Notes under the pieces: model-generated
Told to the model about the DNA's origin: nothing
Seen by the model: only the letters and a program-made list of their open reading frames with translations
The model's database searches: none
Translations under genes and position numbers: made by a program
Source: Streptomyces alanosinicus
GTDB lineage: Bacteria > Actinomycetota > Actinomycetes > Streptomycetales > Streptomycetaceae
Reading direction: 5' to 3'
DNA: 64,000 bases
Assembly: GCF_014650595.1 (NCBI RefSeq)
Contig: NZ_BMVG01000018.1
Coordinates: forward strand, 1-64,000
Part shown: piece by piece, positions 42,288 to 50,808 of the stretch
How positions within the stretch are numbered: the stretch's first letter is position 1
Layout: every line of letters starts with the position of its first letter

Positions 42288-42440
42288 TCAGGGCGTGCGT
42301 ACGAAGCGCATCGGGTCGCCGATCCTCTTCTCCGGTCGGGCGACGGCATCGGCCGCGTCGGCCAGGGGGATGCGGTCGGTGATCGACGGCGCAAGGTCGA
42401 TGCGTCCGGCGGAGGCCAGGCCGATGCGCTGTTCCACGTG
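42288..42440 (-). pseudogene. C-terminal scrap of a zinc-type alcohol dehydrogenase
   Basis: The last 50 codons before 42288 include GLASAGRIDLAPSITDRIPL and ADAADAVARPEKRIGDPMRF, the end of a medium-chain zinc-dependent dehydrogenase ('.l..G.idl.plItdri.LadaadAv..lekk.g.piR.vl.P'). The nucleotide-binding and zinc-binding parts are missing. Confidence 0.65.
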
Positions 42441-42618
42441 CCCGGTTCCGGCGCCGTGGTGGCTGCGGATCCGGCTGCCCGGGAAGCAGAGACCCCGCTG
42501 TCGCCGATGGTGCTCGGCCAAACGACCAGGTCGTATGTCGACCGATCCCCGGGCTGACGTCCTGTGTCTCGATCCGGTTCTGTCGGTCGACCGTGTCACT
42601 CAACACAATCGAATGACA

Positions 42619-42632
42619 TTGTCAGCTGACAA
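42619..42632. promoter_or_regulatory. Perfect palindrome upstream of the CYP102 gene
   Basis: TTGTCAGCTGACAA, a 14-nt perfect palindrome 57 nt before the P450 ATG. Nine bases nearby (ATCGAATGA, 42608-42616) recur in the promoter of the TetR gene at 48041-48049. CYP102 genes of Bacillus are repressed by a TetR protein (Bm3R1) bound to a palindrome, so a similar arrangement is likely here (inference). Confidence 0.6.
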
Positions 42633-42688
42633 AGTCGGCTGTAGTTTGAGTCTCAAGCCACTGCTGCTGCGGAACGAAAGGCACGCTC

Positions 42689-45600
42689 ATGACTCACGCG
42701 TCCGTCGACACGGCCCAGGCGATCCCCGAGCGCCCGGCGCTTCCCCTGATAGGTCACGCTCTGGGCATCCCGCGGGGTGCCGACGGCCTGGTGCACCTGA
42801 TGAAGGAGGTCAAGGAACTCGGGCCGGTGTTCCGGGTCCGCGTCTTCGGGACCGAGACCGTCCTCGTCGGGGGCCTGGACCTGGTGACCGAATTGTCGGA
42901 CGAGACCCGGTTCCGCAAGAACGTGCACCCGGACCTGGTCGAGATCCGCCAGATCGCCGGGGACGGCCTGTTCACCGCCTTCCACCACGAGGCGAACTGG
43001 CAGAAGGCGCACGACATCCTGATGCCGGCCTTCTCGCTCGGCGCGATGCGCGGCTACCACGCCACGATGCTCCGCGTCGCCCGGTCCCTGATCTCCAAGT
43101 GGGACACGGCTGCCGGGGCGCAGCCGGTGGACGTGCCCGAGGACATGACGCGGCTGACCTTCGACACGATCGGCCTGTGCGGGTTCGACTACGACTTCGA
43201 GTCCTTCCGGCGCGACGAGCCCCACCCCTTCGTGGCGGCGATGTCACGGGCGCTCGCCTTCACCCAGGCCAAGGGCGAGTCGATTCCGGGTACGGAGCTG
43301 TTCCGGTGGAAGCAGGCCGATCAGTTCCGCAAGGACGCGGAGCTGATGACGAACCTGGTCGACGAGGTGATCCGGCAGCGCAGGGCCTCCGGCGACACCG
43401 GTACCGACGACCTGCTGGGCCGGATGCTGCACACCCTCCCCCACTCTCAACTTCGTTCGAGCGGGGGGACCCCCAACCAGGCGACCGGCGAGCCGCTGGA
43501 CGACGTGAACATCCGCCACCAGGTGATCACGTTCCTGATCGCCGGGCACGAGACCACCAGCGGGGCCCTGTCCTTCGCCCTCTGCTACCTGACCAAGCAC
43601 CCGGAGGTGCTGGCCCGCGCCCAGGCCGAGGTGGACGCGCTGTGGGGTGACACGGACACCCCCGAGCCCGACTACGGGGACATCGGCAAGCTGACGTACA
43701 TCCGCCAGGTACTCAACGAGAGCCTGCGGCTGTGGCCGACCGCGCCCGCCTTCGCCGTGGAGCCCCTGGAGGACACCGTCATCGGCGGCACGTACCCGGT
43801 GCGCAAGGGCGAGACGCTGATGGTGCTCACCCCGGCCCTGCACCGCGACCCCGCCTGGGGTGAGAACGTCGAGCTGTTCGACCCCGACCGCTTCACCCCG
43901 GAGCGGGAGGCGGCCCGCCCGGTCCACCTGTTCAAGCCGTTCGGCAACGGGGAACGCGCCTGCATCGGCCGCCAGTTCGCGCTGCACGAGGCCACGCTGC
44001 TGCTCGGCCTGCTGGTCCACCGCTACCGGCTGATCGACCACGCCGACTACCAGCTGAAGATCAAGCAGTCGCTCACCATCAAGCCCGACGGGTTCACCCT
44101 GAAGCTCGCGCGGCGTACCAGCGACGAGCGCCGTATGCCCGTCGTCGTCGCGGGCAATGGCACCGTCGGCCAGGACCGGACCGCCGCCCGGCGTGCCACC
44201 GGCACCACACTCACCCTGTTGCACGGCTCCAACCTGGGCACCTGTGCGGGCATCGCCCGCGATCTCGCGGCGGACGGCGACGAGCACGGGTTCGCCCCGA
44301 CCGTGGCCCCGCTGAACGACGCCGTGGGCAGGCTCACCGCCGGTGACGGGCCGGTGGTGATCGTGGCCGCCTCCTACAACGGCAGGCCCACGGACGACGC
44401 CGCGGAGTTCGTGACATGGCTGGAGGAACTCGGACCCGGCTCGCTCAAGGGTGTCCGGTACGCCGTGCTCGGTGTCGGCGACCGCAACTGGGCGGCCACC
44501 TATCAGCGCGTCCCCACCCTCATCGACGAGCGGCTGGCGGCGGCCGGGGCCACACCCCTGCTGGAGCGCGGCGCGGCCGACACCTCCGGGGACTTCGCGG
44601 GCACGGTGGACCGGTGGACGGCCGACCTGTGGACCGCCCTGCTGGAGCGATACGGCGACTCGGTCGCAGGAGCGGAGGCGGCCACCGGGCCGGCGGAGGA
44701 CGTGGGCCTGTACGAGCTCCAGGACGCCACCGACTCCGTCACCGGCGAACTCGCCGCCCGGCACGGCGTCCAGCCGATGGAGGTGCTCGACGCTTACGAA
44801 CTCGTCGACATGGACAACGAGTTGGGCCGCTCCAAGCGCTTCCTGCGGCTGCGGCTGCCTGACGGCGTCACCTACCGCACCGGCGACCACCTGGCCGTTC
44901 TTCCGAGTAACCCGGACGCCCTCGTCCAGCGCGTCGTGGACCGCTTCGGCCTCGACCTGGACCGCACGGTACGGCTGCGCGCCCGGCGCCGCAGCCGCAG
45001 CGCCCTGCCTGTCGACCGACCGCTGACCCTGCGCCGTCTGCTGACCGACTTCGTGGAACTCCAGGACCCCGCGACCCAGGAGCAGGTCGCCGTGCTCGCC
45101 GGGCACACCGCCTGCCCGCCCGAGAAGCGCCCCCTCGCCGAACTGGCCGCCGCGGACCCGGAGGTCTTCCGTGAGCAGGTGACTGCCGCCGGACGCAGCG
45201 TCCTCGACCTGCTGGAACGCTACCGCGCCTGCGAGCTGCCCTTCGAGCGCTTCCTGGAGCTGCTGCCCGTCCTGCGCCCGCGCCACTACTCGATCTCCTC
45301 GTCCGCCGAGGCGTCGCCCGGTGAAGCGGACCTGATGGTCTCCCTGCTCGCCGCACCCCACCGCTTCGGCGAGGGCACCTTCCGCGGCATCGCTTCCCAC
45401 TACGTGCAGACGGTGCAGGCCGGCGACACCGTCCAGGCCCGGGTGCTCCCGTGCAGCGAGTCGTTCCGCCTTCCCGAGGACCGGTCCGTGCCGGTGATCC
45501 TGGTCAGCGCCGGTACCGGCCTGGCGCCCTTCCGCGGTGCCGTCCTCGACCGACACCACACACGGTCCACCGGAACACTGCTGTGCTACTTCGGCTGTGA

Positions 45601-45937
45601 CCACCCCGACGTCGACTATCTGCACCGCGAGGAGTTCGAAGCGGCCGAGGCGGCGGGAGCCGTCAGCATGCGCCCCACCTTCGCCCGCGCGCCCGAGAAC
45701 GGCGCCCGCTTCGTCCAGGACCGCATCGCCAGGGAGAGTGACGAGGTCTGGGCCGCGCTGGAGGCGGGCGGCCGGGTCTACATCTGCGGCGACGGCCGCC
45801 GCATGGCTCCGGCGGTGCGGGAGGCGTTCATGGCCGTCTACCGCGAGTACACCGGCGCGGGCGACAAGGAAGCCTCCGCCTGGCTGGCCGCCCTCATCGA
45901 GTCCGGCAGCTACGTCGAGGACGTCTGGGCCGGCTGA
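42689..45937 (+). CDS. Self-sufficient cytochrome P450 / NADPH-P450 reductase (CYP102 type)
   Basis: 1082 residues. Heme domain: ITFLIAGHETTSGALSFALC (I helix), ESLRLWPTAPAFAVEPLEDT (ExxR) and FGNGERACIGRQFALHEATL with the heme Cys near residue 425. Flavodoxin-like FMN domain from about 505 (TLTLLHGSNLGTCAGIARDL), FAD domain with RHYSISSSAEASPGEADLMV near 863, and NADPH domain with PVILVSAGTGLAPFRGAVLD near 936. One polypeptide carries the electron path from NADPH to heme; Bacillus CYP102A1 hydroxylates fatty acids at sub-terminal positions. Odd: a palindromic repeat adds about 13 residues in frame after LLGRMLHT (see 43434-43478). Terminator at 45958. Confidence 0.94.
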   Translation: MTHASVDTAQAIPERPALPLIGHALGIPRGADGLVHLMKEVKELGPVFRVRVFGTETVLVGGLDLVTELSDETRFRKNVHPDLVEIRQIAGDGLFTAFHHEANWQKAHDILMPAFSLGAMRGYHATMLRVARSLISKWDTAAGAQPVDVPEDMTRLTFDTIGLCGFDYDFESFRRDEPHPFVAAMSRALAFTQAKGESIPGTELFRWKQADQFRKDAELMTNLVDEVIRQRRASGDTGTDDLLGRMLHTLPHSQLRSSGGTPNQATGEPLDDVNIRHQVITFLIAGHETTSGALSFALCYLTKHPEVLARAQAEVDALWGDTDTPEPDYGDIGKLTYIRQVLNESLRLWPTAPAFAVEPLEDTVIGGTYPVRKGETLMVLTPALHRDPAWGENVELFDPDRFTPEREAARPVHLFKPFGNGERACIGRQFALHEATLLLGLLVHRYRLIDHADYQLKIKQSLTIKPDGFTLKLARRTSDERRMPVVVAGNGTVGQDRTAARRATGTTLTLLHGSNLGTCAGIARDLAADGDEHGFAPTVAPLNDAVGRLTAGDGPVVIVAASYNGRPTDDAAEFVTWLEELGPGSLKGVRYAVLGVGDRNWAATYQRVPTLIDERLAAAGATPLLERGAADTSGDFAGTVDRWTADLWTALLERYGDSVAGAEAATGPAEDVGLYELQDATDSVTGELAARHGVQPMEVLDAYELVDMDNELGRSKRFLRLRLPDGVTYRTGDHLAVLPSNPDALVQRVVDRFGLDLDRTVRLRARRRSRSALPVDRPLTLRRLLTDFVELQDPATQEQVAVLAGHTACPPEKRPLAELAAADPEVFREQVTAAGRSVLDLLERYRACELPFERFLELLPVLRPRHYSISSSAEASPGEADLMVSLLAAPHRFGEGTFRGIASHYVQTVQAGDTVQARVLPCSESFRLPEDRSVPVILVSAGTGLAPFRGAVLDRHHTRSTGTLLCYFGCDHPDVDYLHREEFEAAEAAGAVSMRPTFARAPENGARFVQDRIARESDEVWAALEAGGRVYICGDGRRMAPAVREAFMAVYREYTGAGDKEASAWLAALIESGSYVEDVWAG
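43434..43478. repeat. Palindromic intergenic-type repeat inserted in frame in the P450 gene
   Basis: CTCCCCCACTCTC, AACTTCGTTCGAG, CGGGGGGACCCCC in order: C-rich and G-rich arms around a CTTCG-type centre. This is the look of a repeat scattered through Streptomyces intergenic regions and some genes. It encodes LPHSQLRSSGGTPNQ within the heme domain, replacing the 'DP' that precedes TGEPLDD in BM3. The reading frame stays open. Identification as a family repeat is from memory. Confidence 0.7.
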
Positions 45938-45957
45938 CCACGGCCGTACCTGCCCCG

Positions 45958-45988
45958 CGGCCACGGGTGCCCGACGCGTCCGTGGCCG
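45958..45988. terminator. Hairpin terminator after the CYP102 gene
   Basis: CGGCCACGG (45958-45966) and CCGTGGCCG (45980-45988), 13-nt loop, 20 nt after the stop codon. Confidence 0.75.
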
Positions 45989-46111
45989 TCGTTGCGCGCC
46001 CCCCCTGCACGCCCCCTATGCACGCCCTCCTACCGGTGAGGTTCTGATGGTTGATGCACGCTCGGCGATCCGCCGAGGATCCGCGGTCGTCCCCGACTAC
46101 CCGTTGCGGGG

Positions 46112-47323
46112 GTGCCGGTGAAAGCGCAGAAGGCATCCGCCCTGAGCTTCGGCGTCGCGGTTGCGCTCATCGCCGGAGTGACACTGGGCAACGGCGGAGC
46201 CAACGTGATGCCCGTCTTCGTCGACGACTTCGCGTCACGGTTCCGGATGTCGGACTCCGGCGCCGGACTCGTGGCGGCCACCCAGCTGCTGGCGACCGCG
46301 GTCGTGACCCTGCTGCTGGCCAGGCGCGCCGCGCGGCCCGGCCGGGTACGGATGACCCGCACCGGCCTCGCCCTCGCCGCGGCCGGCTTCCTCGGGGCGA
46401 CGACGGCGACGGACGTGCCGACGCTGATCCTGGCGAACCTGGTACTGGGCGCCGGACTCGGCGCGGTGTACGCGGCGGCGACGGCCGCGCTCGCCGCCAC
46501 CGACGACGCCGACAAGGCGTCCGCCGTCACCATCTCCGGCGTGGTCGGTGTGACAGCGCTGCTGATCATGGCGGTCCCCGCGGCCAACCACGACATGGGA
46601 GAGGGCGCCGGATTCCTGATCATGGCGCTGTGCTGCCTCGCCGCCTGGCCGCTGGTCCGCCCACTGCCGGACGGTCCGACGACGCCGGGGAACGCGTCCA
46701 CCGGCACGGAGGCCGCGCAGGCCAGCGCGGAGGCCAGGCCCTCGGTGATCCTGCTGGCCGGGACCGCGCTGCTGTGGGCCGTCACCCAGGGCGCGTGGTC
46801 GTACGCCTCGGTGCTGGGCCGAGCACACACCGCCATGTCCCATACGGCTGTATCGGCCGTCCTGGCGATCTCCAGTGTCGTCGCCCTGGTCGGCGCCGTC
46901 GCGGGCCCCGCCGCCGCACAGCGCTTCGGCCGCATGCGCTCGATGGCCTCGTTCGTCGCGGCGCAGGCCCTGGCGATGGCTGTCCTGATCTTCACCCACG
47001 ACTCCGTACTCTTCGTGGTCGCGGCCGTTCTCTGGCAGACCTGTCAGCTGGCCGTGCTGGTGCAGACCCTGGCCGCCGCGGCGCTCCTCGACCCGACCGG
47101 CCGCCTGGTGGCCTCGCTGAGCGGGGCGGGCGCGCTGGGCACCGGGATCGGACCGCTGGCCGTCGGCGCCGTCCTGGACGGGGCGGGGGCCGGGGTACTC
47201 AGCCTTCTCCTGGCGCTCGGCACCTTCATCGCCTCGCTGCCCCTGCTGAGGATGACGGTCGCCAGCGCAGCTGTCACCGAGGAACGGCGACCCGCGCCCG
47301 CCTCCGTGGCCGACACCGACTGA
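46112..47323 (+). CDS. Major facilitator superfamily exporter
   Basis: 403 residues, start GTG 46112 (a second GTG follows six nt later). About 12 hydrophobic segments, with GNGGANVMPVFVDDFASRFR at the N-terminus and the conserved loop LLLARRAARPGRVRMTRTGL between segments 2 and 3. A long cytoplasmic loop rich in Ala/Thr lies in the middle (PTTPGNASTGTEAAQASAEA). Substrate unknown. It follows the P450 on the same strand after a terminator and converges with the TetR gene at 47393. Confidence 0.88.
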   Translation: MPVKAQKASALSFGVAVALIAGVTLGNGGANVMPVFVDDFASRFRMSDSGAGLVAATQLLATAVVTLLLARRAARPGRVRMTRTGLALAAAGFLGATTATDVPTLILANLVLGAGLGAVYAAATAALAATDDADKASAVTISGVVGVTALLIMAVPAANHDMGEGAGFLIMALCCLAAWPLVRPLPDGPTTPGNASTGTEAAQASAEARPSVILLAGTALLWAVTQGAWSYASVLGRAHTAMSHTAVSAVLAISSVVALVGAVAGPAAAQRFGRMRSMASFVAAQALAMAVLIFTHDSVLFVVAAVLWQTCQLAVLVQTLAAAALLDPTGRLVASLSGAGALGTGIGPLAVGAVLDGAGAGVLSLLLALGTFIASLPLLRMTVASAAVTEERRPAPASVADTD

Positions 47324-47338
47324 TCCCCGCCCACTCCC

Positions 47339-47386
47339 CGAAGCGGCCGCCGCCCCGGCACTGAGCCAGGGACGGCGGCCGCTTCG
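47339..47386. terminator. Bidirectional hairpin terminator between MFS and TetR genes
   Basis: CGAAGCGGCCGCCG (47339-47352) pairs with CGGCGGCCGCTTCG (47373-47386), 14-bp perfect stem and 20-nt loop, between two convergent genes. Confidence 0.85.
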
Positions 47387-47392
47387 TGCGCG

Positions 47393-48016
47393 TCAGACAG
47401 AGGGAATGCGTACGAGGTCCAGCTTGCCGCCGGCCAGGGCCACGACACTGGAGACCAGGGCCTGCAGGCCGGGCAGTCCGGCTTCCTCGTCGGGCAGGGA
47501 GAGGTGCTGCATGGTGAGTCCGTCGAAGCCGGCCAGGAAGAACCGCGCAATGGTCGAGGCAGGCAGCGCGAGTCGGTGGCCGGTGCGCTCGGCCGCCTCG
47601 GTCACCAGAAGTGCCGTCACCTCCGTCACCTCGCGGTAATGGCCCTCCAACGCCTCGCGCAGGCTCGGCGTCCGCAGTGCGAACATACTCAGCTCGGTGA
47701 GCAGTTGATGGCTGGCCGGCTGTTCCCGCACGGTACGCCACAGGGCGGCCACCAGAGCGGTGAGCGTCTCCTCGAAACCGGCGTCCGCGGGCGCCGACGC
47801 CTTGACCTGCGTGACCAGATCATGGGTGAGCTGTTCCATGACGGCCCGGTACAGGTCCTCCTTCGTACCGAAGGTGTAGTGGACCGTCGCCTGAGCCACG
47901 CCGAGCTCGGATGCGATGGCACGAGTGCTCCCGGCGGCGACGCCCTCCCTGGTCATGAGATCGATGGCCGCTTTGATCAGCTGGGGGCGGCGCTCCGCCG
48001 CGGTCACGTGAGCCAT
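47393..48016 (-). CDS. TetR-family repressor
   Basis: 207 residues from ATG 48016. HTH region: RRPQLIKAAIDLMTREGVAA, GSTRAIASELGVAQATVHYT and FGTKEDLYRAVMEQLTHDLV. C-terminal helices include a long ligand pocket. The promoter contains ATCGA-ATGAG-TCGAT (48041-48055). By analogy to Bm3R1 it may repress the P450 and the MFS exporter, with which it forms a convergent unit; the shared ATCGAATGA element supports this only weakly. Confidence 0.9.
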   Translation of the reverse strand: MAHVTAAERRPQLIKAAIDLMTREGVAAGSTRAIASELGVAQATVHYTFGTKEDLYRAVMEQLTHDLVTQVKASAPADAGFEETLTALVAALWRTVREQPASHQLLTELSMFALRTPSLREALEGHYREVTEVTALLVTEAAERTGHRLALPASTIARFFLAGFDGLTMQHLSLPDEEAGLPGLQALVSSVVALAGGKLDLVRIPSV

Positions 48017-48189
48017 GCGTACATAATAGCGACCTAGTCTATCGAATGAGTCGATTGATCAAGTCGCCTTCCTTGACACAGCACGGCTTGGCCGGCCAGC
48101 GAGAACGGGCCGGGATCCTGCACGGCACCCTGCGGTCGGCGGATGCATGGATGACCGGCGCGCCGAGGTCCCGTGCAGAGCCCGGCAGG

Positions 48190-49440
48190 TCATGGACCCG
48201 GGGGCGCACCGTCGTCCGGACCGGTCCGCTGGATGTCGGCGAGGTGCAGTTCCGTCTCCGCGCCGCCGTCCGGACGGTTGCGGAAGGTCAGGCGGGCGCC
48301 GAGCAGACGGGCCTGGCCCGTCGCGATCGTCAGACCGAGGCCGGTGCCGCCGGTCCGGGAGCCCGTGCGGAAGCGCTGCGGGCCGGAGGCGTGCAGCACG
48401 GCGAGCAGATCGGACGGGAACCCGGGGCCGTGGTCGCGGACCCGGACGCAGGGGCCGTCGACCTCCACCTCCACGGGCGGGGCGCCGTGCCGCAGGGCGT
48501 TGGCGGCCAGGTTGGCCAGGATGCGTTCGACGCGGCGCGGGTCGGTCGTCAGGACCGCGTCCGCCGTGATGTGGACCCGTACGTCGTCGAGGCCGGCGAC
48601 CGCACGCCGTGCCATCGCGCTCATCTCGCGCGGCTCGGTGTCCACCGCCGCCACCTGGGCGTCCATCCGGGCCACCTCCAGCACGTCCTCGACCAGTCCG
48701 CGCAGTTTGTGCACGCTGCCCGCCACCAGGTCCGTCGCCCGGCCGGGCGGAAGCAGGCCGACCGCGGTCACCATACCCGCGACCGGCGTGCGCAGCTCGT
48801 GCGCGATGTCGGCGGTCACCCGGCGTTCGGCCTCCAGGCGGGCACCGAGCGCGTCCGCCATGGTGTTGACGGAAGAGGCGAGCCGGGCGATCTCGTCATG
48901 CCCGTCCGGACGGACCCGGGCGTCGAGGTCGCCTTCCGCGATGCGTTCCGCCGTCTGCGCGGCGGCCGTGGCCCGGCGGCCCATCCGCACCCCCAGCAGC
49001 AGTCCCGCCAGGGACACCACCACACCGGCTGCCGCGCCCGTGGCGAGCAGCGTCCGGTCGAGCGCGGCCAGGGACCGCTCCTCGGGAGCATAGGAACGGG
49101 AGAGGGCGAGCACCTTCCGGTCCGAGATCCGGGTCGCCGCCCACAGCACCGCGTGTTCGTCACCGCGCTGCAGGCAGGTGACGCGGACGGCGCCGCGCAC
49201 GGCCCGTGCCACGGGAGGGGGCAGATCAGGGGGGTCGGTCCGGGCGGGCGATCTGCGTCCGGCAGCGAGGTCGTGGGCTGCGCTCACCAGCTGCTGGTCC
49301 AGGTCGGAGCGGGCGGTGGTCAGTTGGTCGGCCGCGGTGATCCGGTGCACCAGCACACCGATCGCACCGGCAACGCACACAGCCGCGGCGGCGACGGCCA
49401 TAGCGACCTTCGTTCCCACGTTCACGGCAGGCCGTCTCAC
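48190..49440 (-). CDS. Sensor histidine kinase (CseC-like)
   Basis: 416 residues, start ATG 49440 overlapping the response-regulator stop by four bases. First membrane segment VAMAVAAAAVCVAGAIGVLV, an extracytoplasmic loop of about 95 residues with one Cys, and a second segment GAAAGVVVSLAGLLLGVRMG. Then HAMP, the H box RRVTADIAHELRTPVAGMVT (phospho-His) and an ATPase with NLAANALRHGAP, VRDHGPGFP and GGTGLGLTIATGQARLLGA. It phosphorylates the regulator encoded just upstream in response to envelope stress or a ligand in the loop. Confidence 0.92.
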   Translation of the reverse strand: MRRPAVNVGTKVAMAVAAAAVCVAGAIGVLVHRITAADQLTTARSDLDQQLVSAAHDLAAGRRSPARTDPPDLPPPVARAVRGAVRVTCLQRGDEHAVLWAATRISDRKVLALSRSYAPEERSLAALDRTLLATGAAAGVVVSLAGLLLGVRMGRRATAAAQTAERIAEGDLDARVRPDGHDEIARLASSVNTMADALGARLEAERRVTADIAHELRTPVAGMVTAVGLLPPGRATDLVAGSVHKLRGLVEDVLEVARMDAQVAAVDTEPREMSAMARRAVAGLDDVRVHITADAVLTTDPRRVERILANLAANALRHGAPPVEVEVDGPCVRVRDHGPGFPSDLLAVLHASGPQRFRTGSRTGGTGLGLTIATGQARLLGARLTFRNRPDGGAETELHLADIQRTGPDDGAPPGP

Positions 49441-50150
49441 GGGCGCAGCTTGTAGCCGAAGCCGCGGACCGTCTCGATCCGGTCCCGGCCGATCTTGGAT
49501 CGCAGCCGCTGTACGTGGACGTCCACCATCCGCGTGTCGCCGGACCAGGCGTAGTCCCAGACCCGCTCCAGGAGCAGGTCCCGGGAGAGCACGGTCCCCG
49601 GCGCGGCGGCGAACTCCCTCAGCAGTTTCATCTCGGTCGCGGTCAAGGCGAGCGGCTTTCCGCCCCGGTGCACGGTCAGGGACACCGGGCAGAACTCCAG
49701 GTCCCCGAAGCGCAGCCGGGGGCCCTCCGGCCCCGACTGCTCGACGGTTGCCGTGCCGCGCAGCAGGGAGCGGATGCGGGCCACGAGGACCGAACCGTCG
49801 AAGGGCTTGGTGACGTAGTCGTCGGCGCCCGCCTCCAGGCCCATCACCACATCCACCGGGTCGTTGCGGGCTGAGATCAGCAGCACCGGCACTCCTGACT
49901 CCTCCCGGATGCGGCCGGCGAGGCTCACCCCGTTCAGACCGGGCAGCATGATGTCGAGCACGGCCACGTCCGGGTGGTGTTCCCGGAACAACGTAAGGCC
50001 CGTCAGACCGTCGGCCGCGGTGCGCACCCGGTAGCCGCGCTCCTCCAAGGTGAGCCGCGTGGCCTCCCGGGTCAACTCGTCGTCCTCGACCAGCAGAACC
50101 TCCTGCATTGCGTTCGCTCCGCGATGGTCGTCTCCCGTTGCGCTTCTCAT
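49437..50150 (-). CDS. OmpR-type response regulator (CseB-like)
   Basis: 237 residues when read from ATG 50150, whose ATGA overlaps the stop of the lipoprotein gene; ATG 50108 (MQEVLLVEDDEL) with GGAG upstream is an equally good start and gives a more usual length. Receiver domain with VEDDELTREATRLTLEERGY, phospho-Asp in DVAVLDIMLPGLNG and Lys in ADDYVTKPFDGSVL, followed by the winged-helix domain with LTATEMKLLREFAAAPGTVL and TRMVDVHVQRLRSKIG, ending ETVRGFGYKLRP. The last 120 residues are strikingly close to CseB, which controls sigE in Streptomyces. Confidence 0.92.
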   Translation of the reverse strand: MRSATGDDHRGANAMQEVLLVEDDELTREATRLTLEERGYRVRTAADGLTGLTLFREHHPDVAVLDIMLPGLNGVSLAGRIREESGVPVLLISARNDPVDVVMGLEAGADDYVTKPFDGSVLVARIRSLLRGTATVEQSGPEGPRLRFGDLEFCPVSLTVHRGGKPLALTATEMKLLREFAAAPGTVLSRDLLLERVWDYAWSGDTRMVDVHVQRLRSKIGRDRIETVRGFGYKLRP

Positions 50151-50593
50151 GTGCTCGGTACGTCCAGGTCCGTGTCGTCGCGGCCCTCCGTCCAGGACGG
50201 CGCGGGGGGATGCAGGGGGATGAGCCTCATATGGCCGTAGAACGCCACACCCCCGCGCTTGACCAGATCGCTCAGGAGGACCGTGACCCGGAAGCTCGGG
50301 GGATGGCCACCGGGGCAGCCGGACAGGCAGGTCTCATCGGTCGCCTCACCGGTGGCCCGCGCCTGCGGCGAGCCCCAGTCCCGCCAGGTCAATCGGCTCA
50401 GGACGATACGCCCGACCGGGTCGACCTCCGTGGGGTGCTGCCAGGCCCTGCCGTACCAGTCCGTCATGTACGCCGGCCCCGACCAGGGGATGGCTGTGAG
50501 CGCCGGGCCCTCGACCCGGACACCGCCGGCCGGCCCGCCGCACCCGGTCAGACACGCGGCCAGCACGGCGAACGGCGCGCAGCGAAGCCGCAT
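50147..50593 (-). CDS. Lipoprotein (CseA-like) of the two-component operon
   Basis: 148 residues from ATG 50593. Lipoprotein signal RLRCAPFAVLAACLTGCGGP with the lipid-modified Cys at residue 17. Mature part: PALTAIPWSGPAYMTDWYGR, GRIVLSRLTWRDWGSP, a CLSGCPGG pair of cysteines and FRVTVLLSDLVKRGGVAFYG. It is translationally coupled to the response regulator (four-base overlap). In the sigE-cseA-cseB-cseC operon, CseA is a lipoprotein that damps the CseBC response; here the order A-B-C is kept but no sigma-factor gene lies next to it. Confidence 0.75.
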   Translation of the reverse strand: MRLRCAPFAVLAACLTGCGGPAGGVRVEGPALTAIPWSGPAYMTDWYGRAWQHPTEVDPVGRIVLSRLTWRDWGSPQARATGEATDETCLSGCPGGHPPSFRVTVLLSDLVKRGGVAFYGHMRLIPLHPPAPSWTEGRDDTDLDVPST

Positions 50594-50742
50594 TCCCTGC
50601 TCCTTCCACCGGGCTGCCCAACCACACGGCGGAATCACCGGGACCGCCTCACGCGAGCATGCTACGGGTTTGTAACGACCACCCATCGGTGCCACATCGA
50701 CATCGATACGTCACTGCCGCACTGCTGAAAAGCTTCGCTGAA

Positions 50743-50788
50743 CAGCCACGCACCCCACCGCGTGTGTTCCCGGCGGGGTGCGTGGCTG
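50743..50788. terminator. Hairpin terminator after the GH62 pseudogene
   Basis: CAGCCACGCACCCC (50743-50756) and GGGGTGCGTGGCTG (50775-50788), 14-bp perfect stem with 18-nt loop, 20 nt past the natural stop of the GH62 frame on the minus strand. Confidence 0.8.
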
Positions 50789-50808
50789 CTCGGTGATGGT
50801 TCAGATGG

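Noticed and set aside
43244..45964. A 900-codon open frame on the minus strand of the CYP102 gene
   Set aside because: It mirrors codon structure of the P450 gene; no motif, ribosome site or domain is visible.
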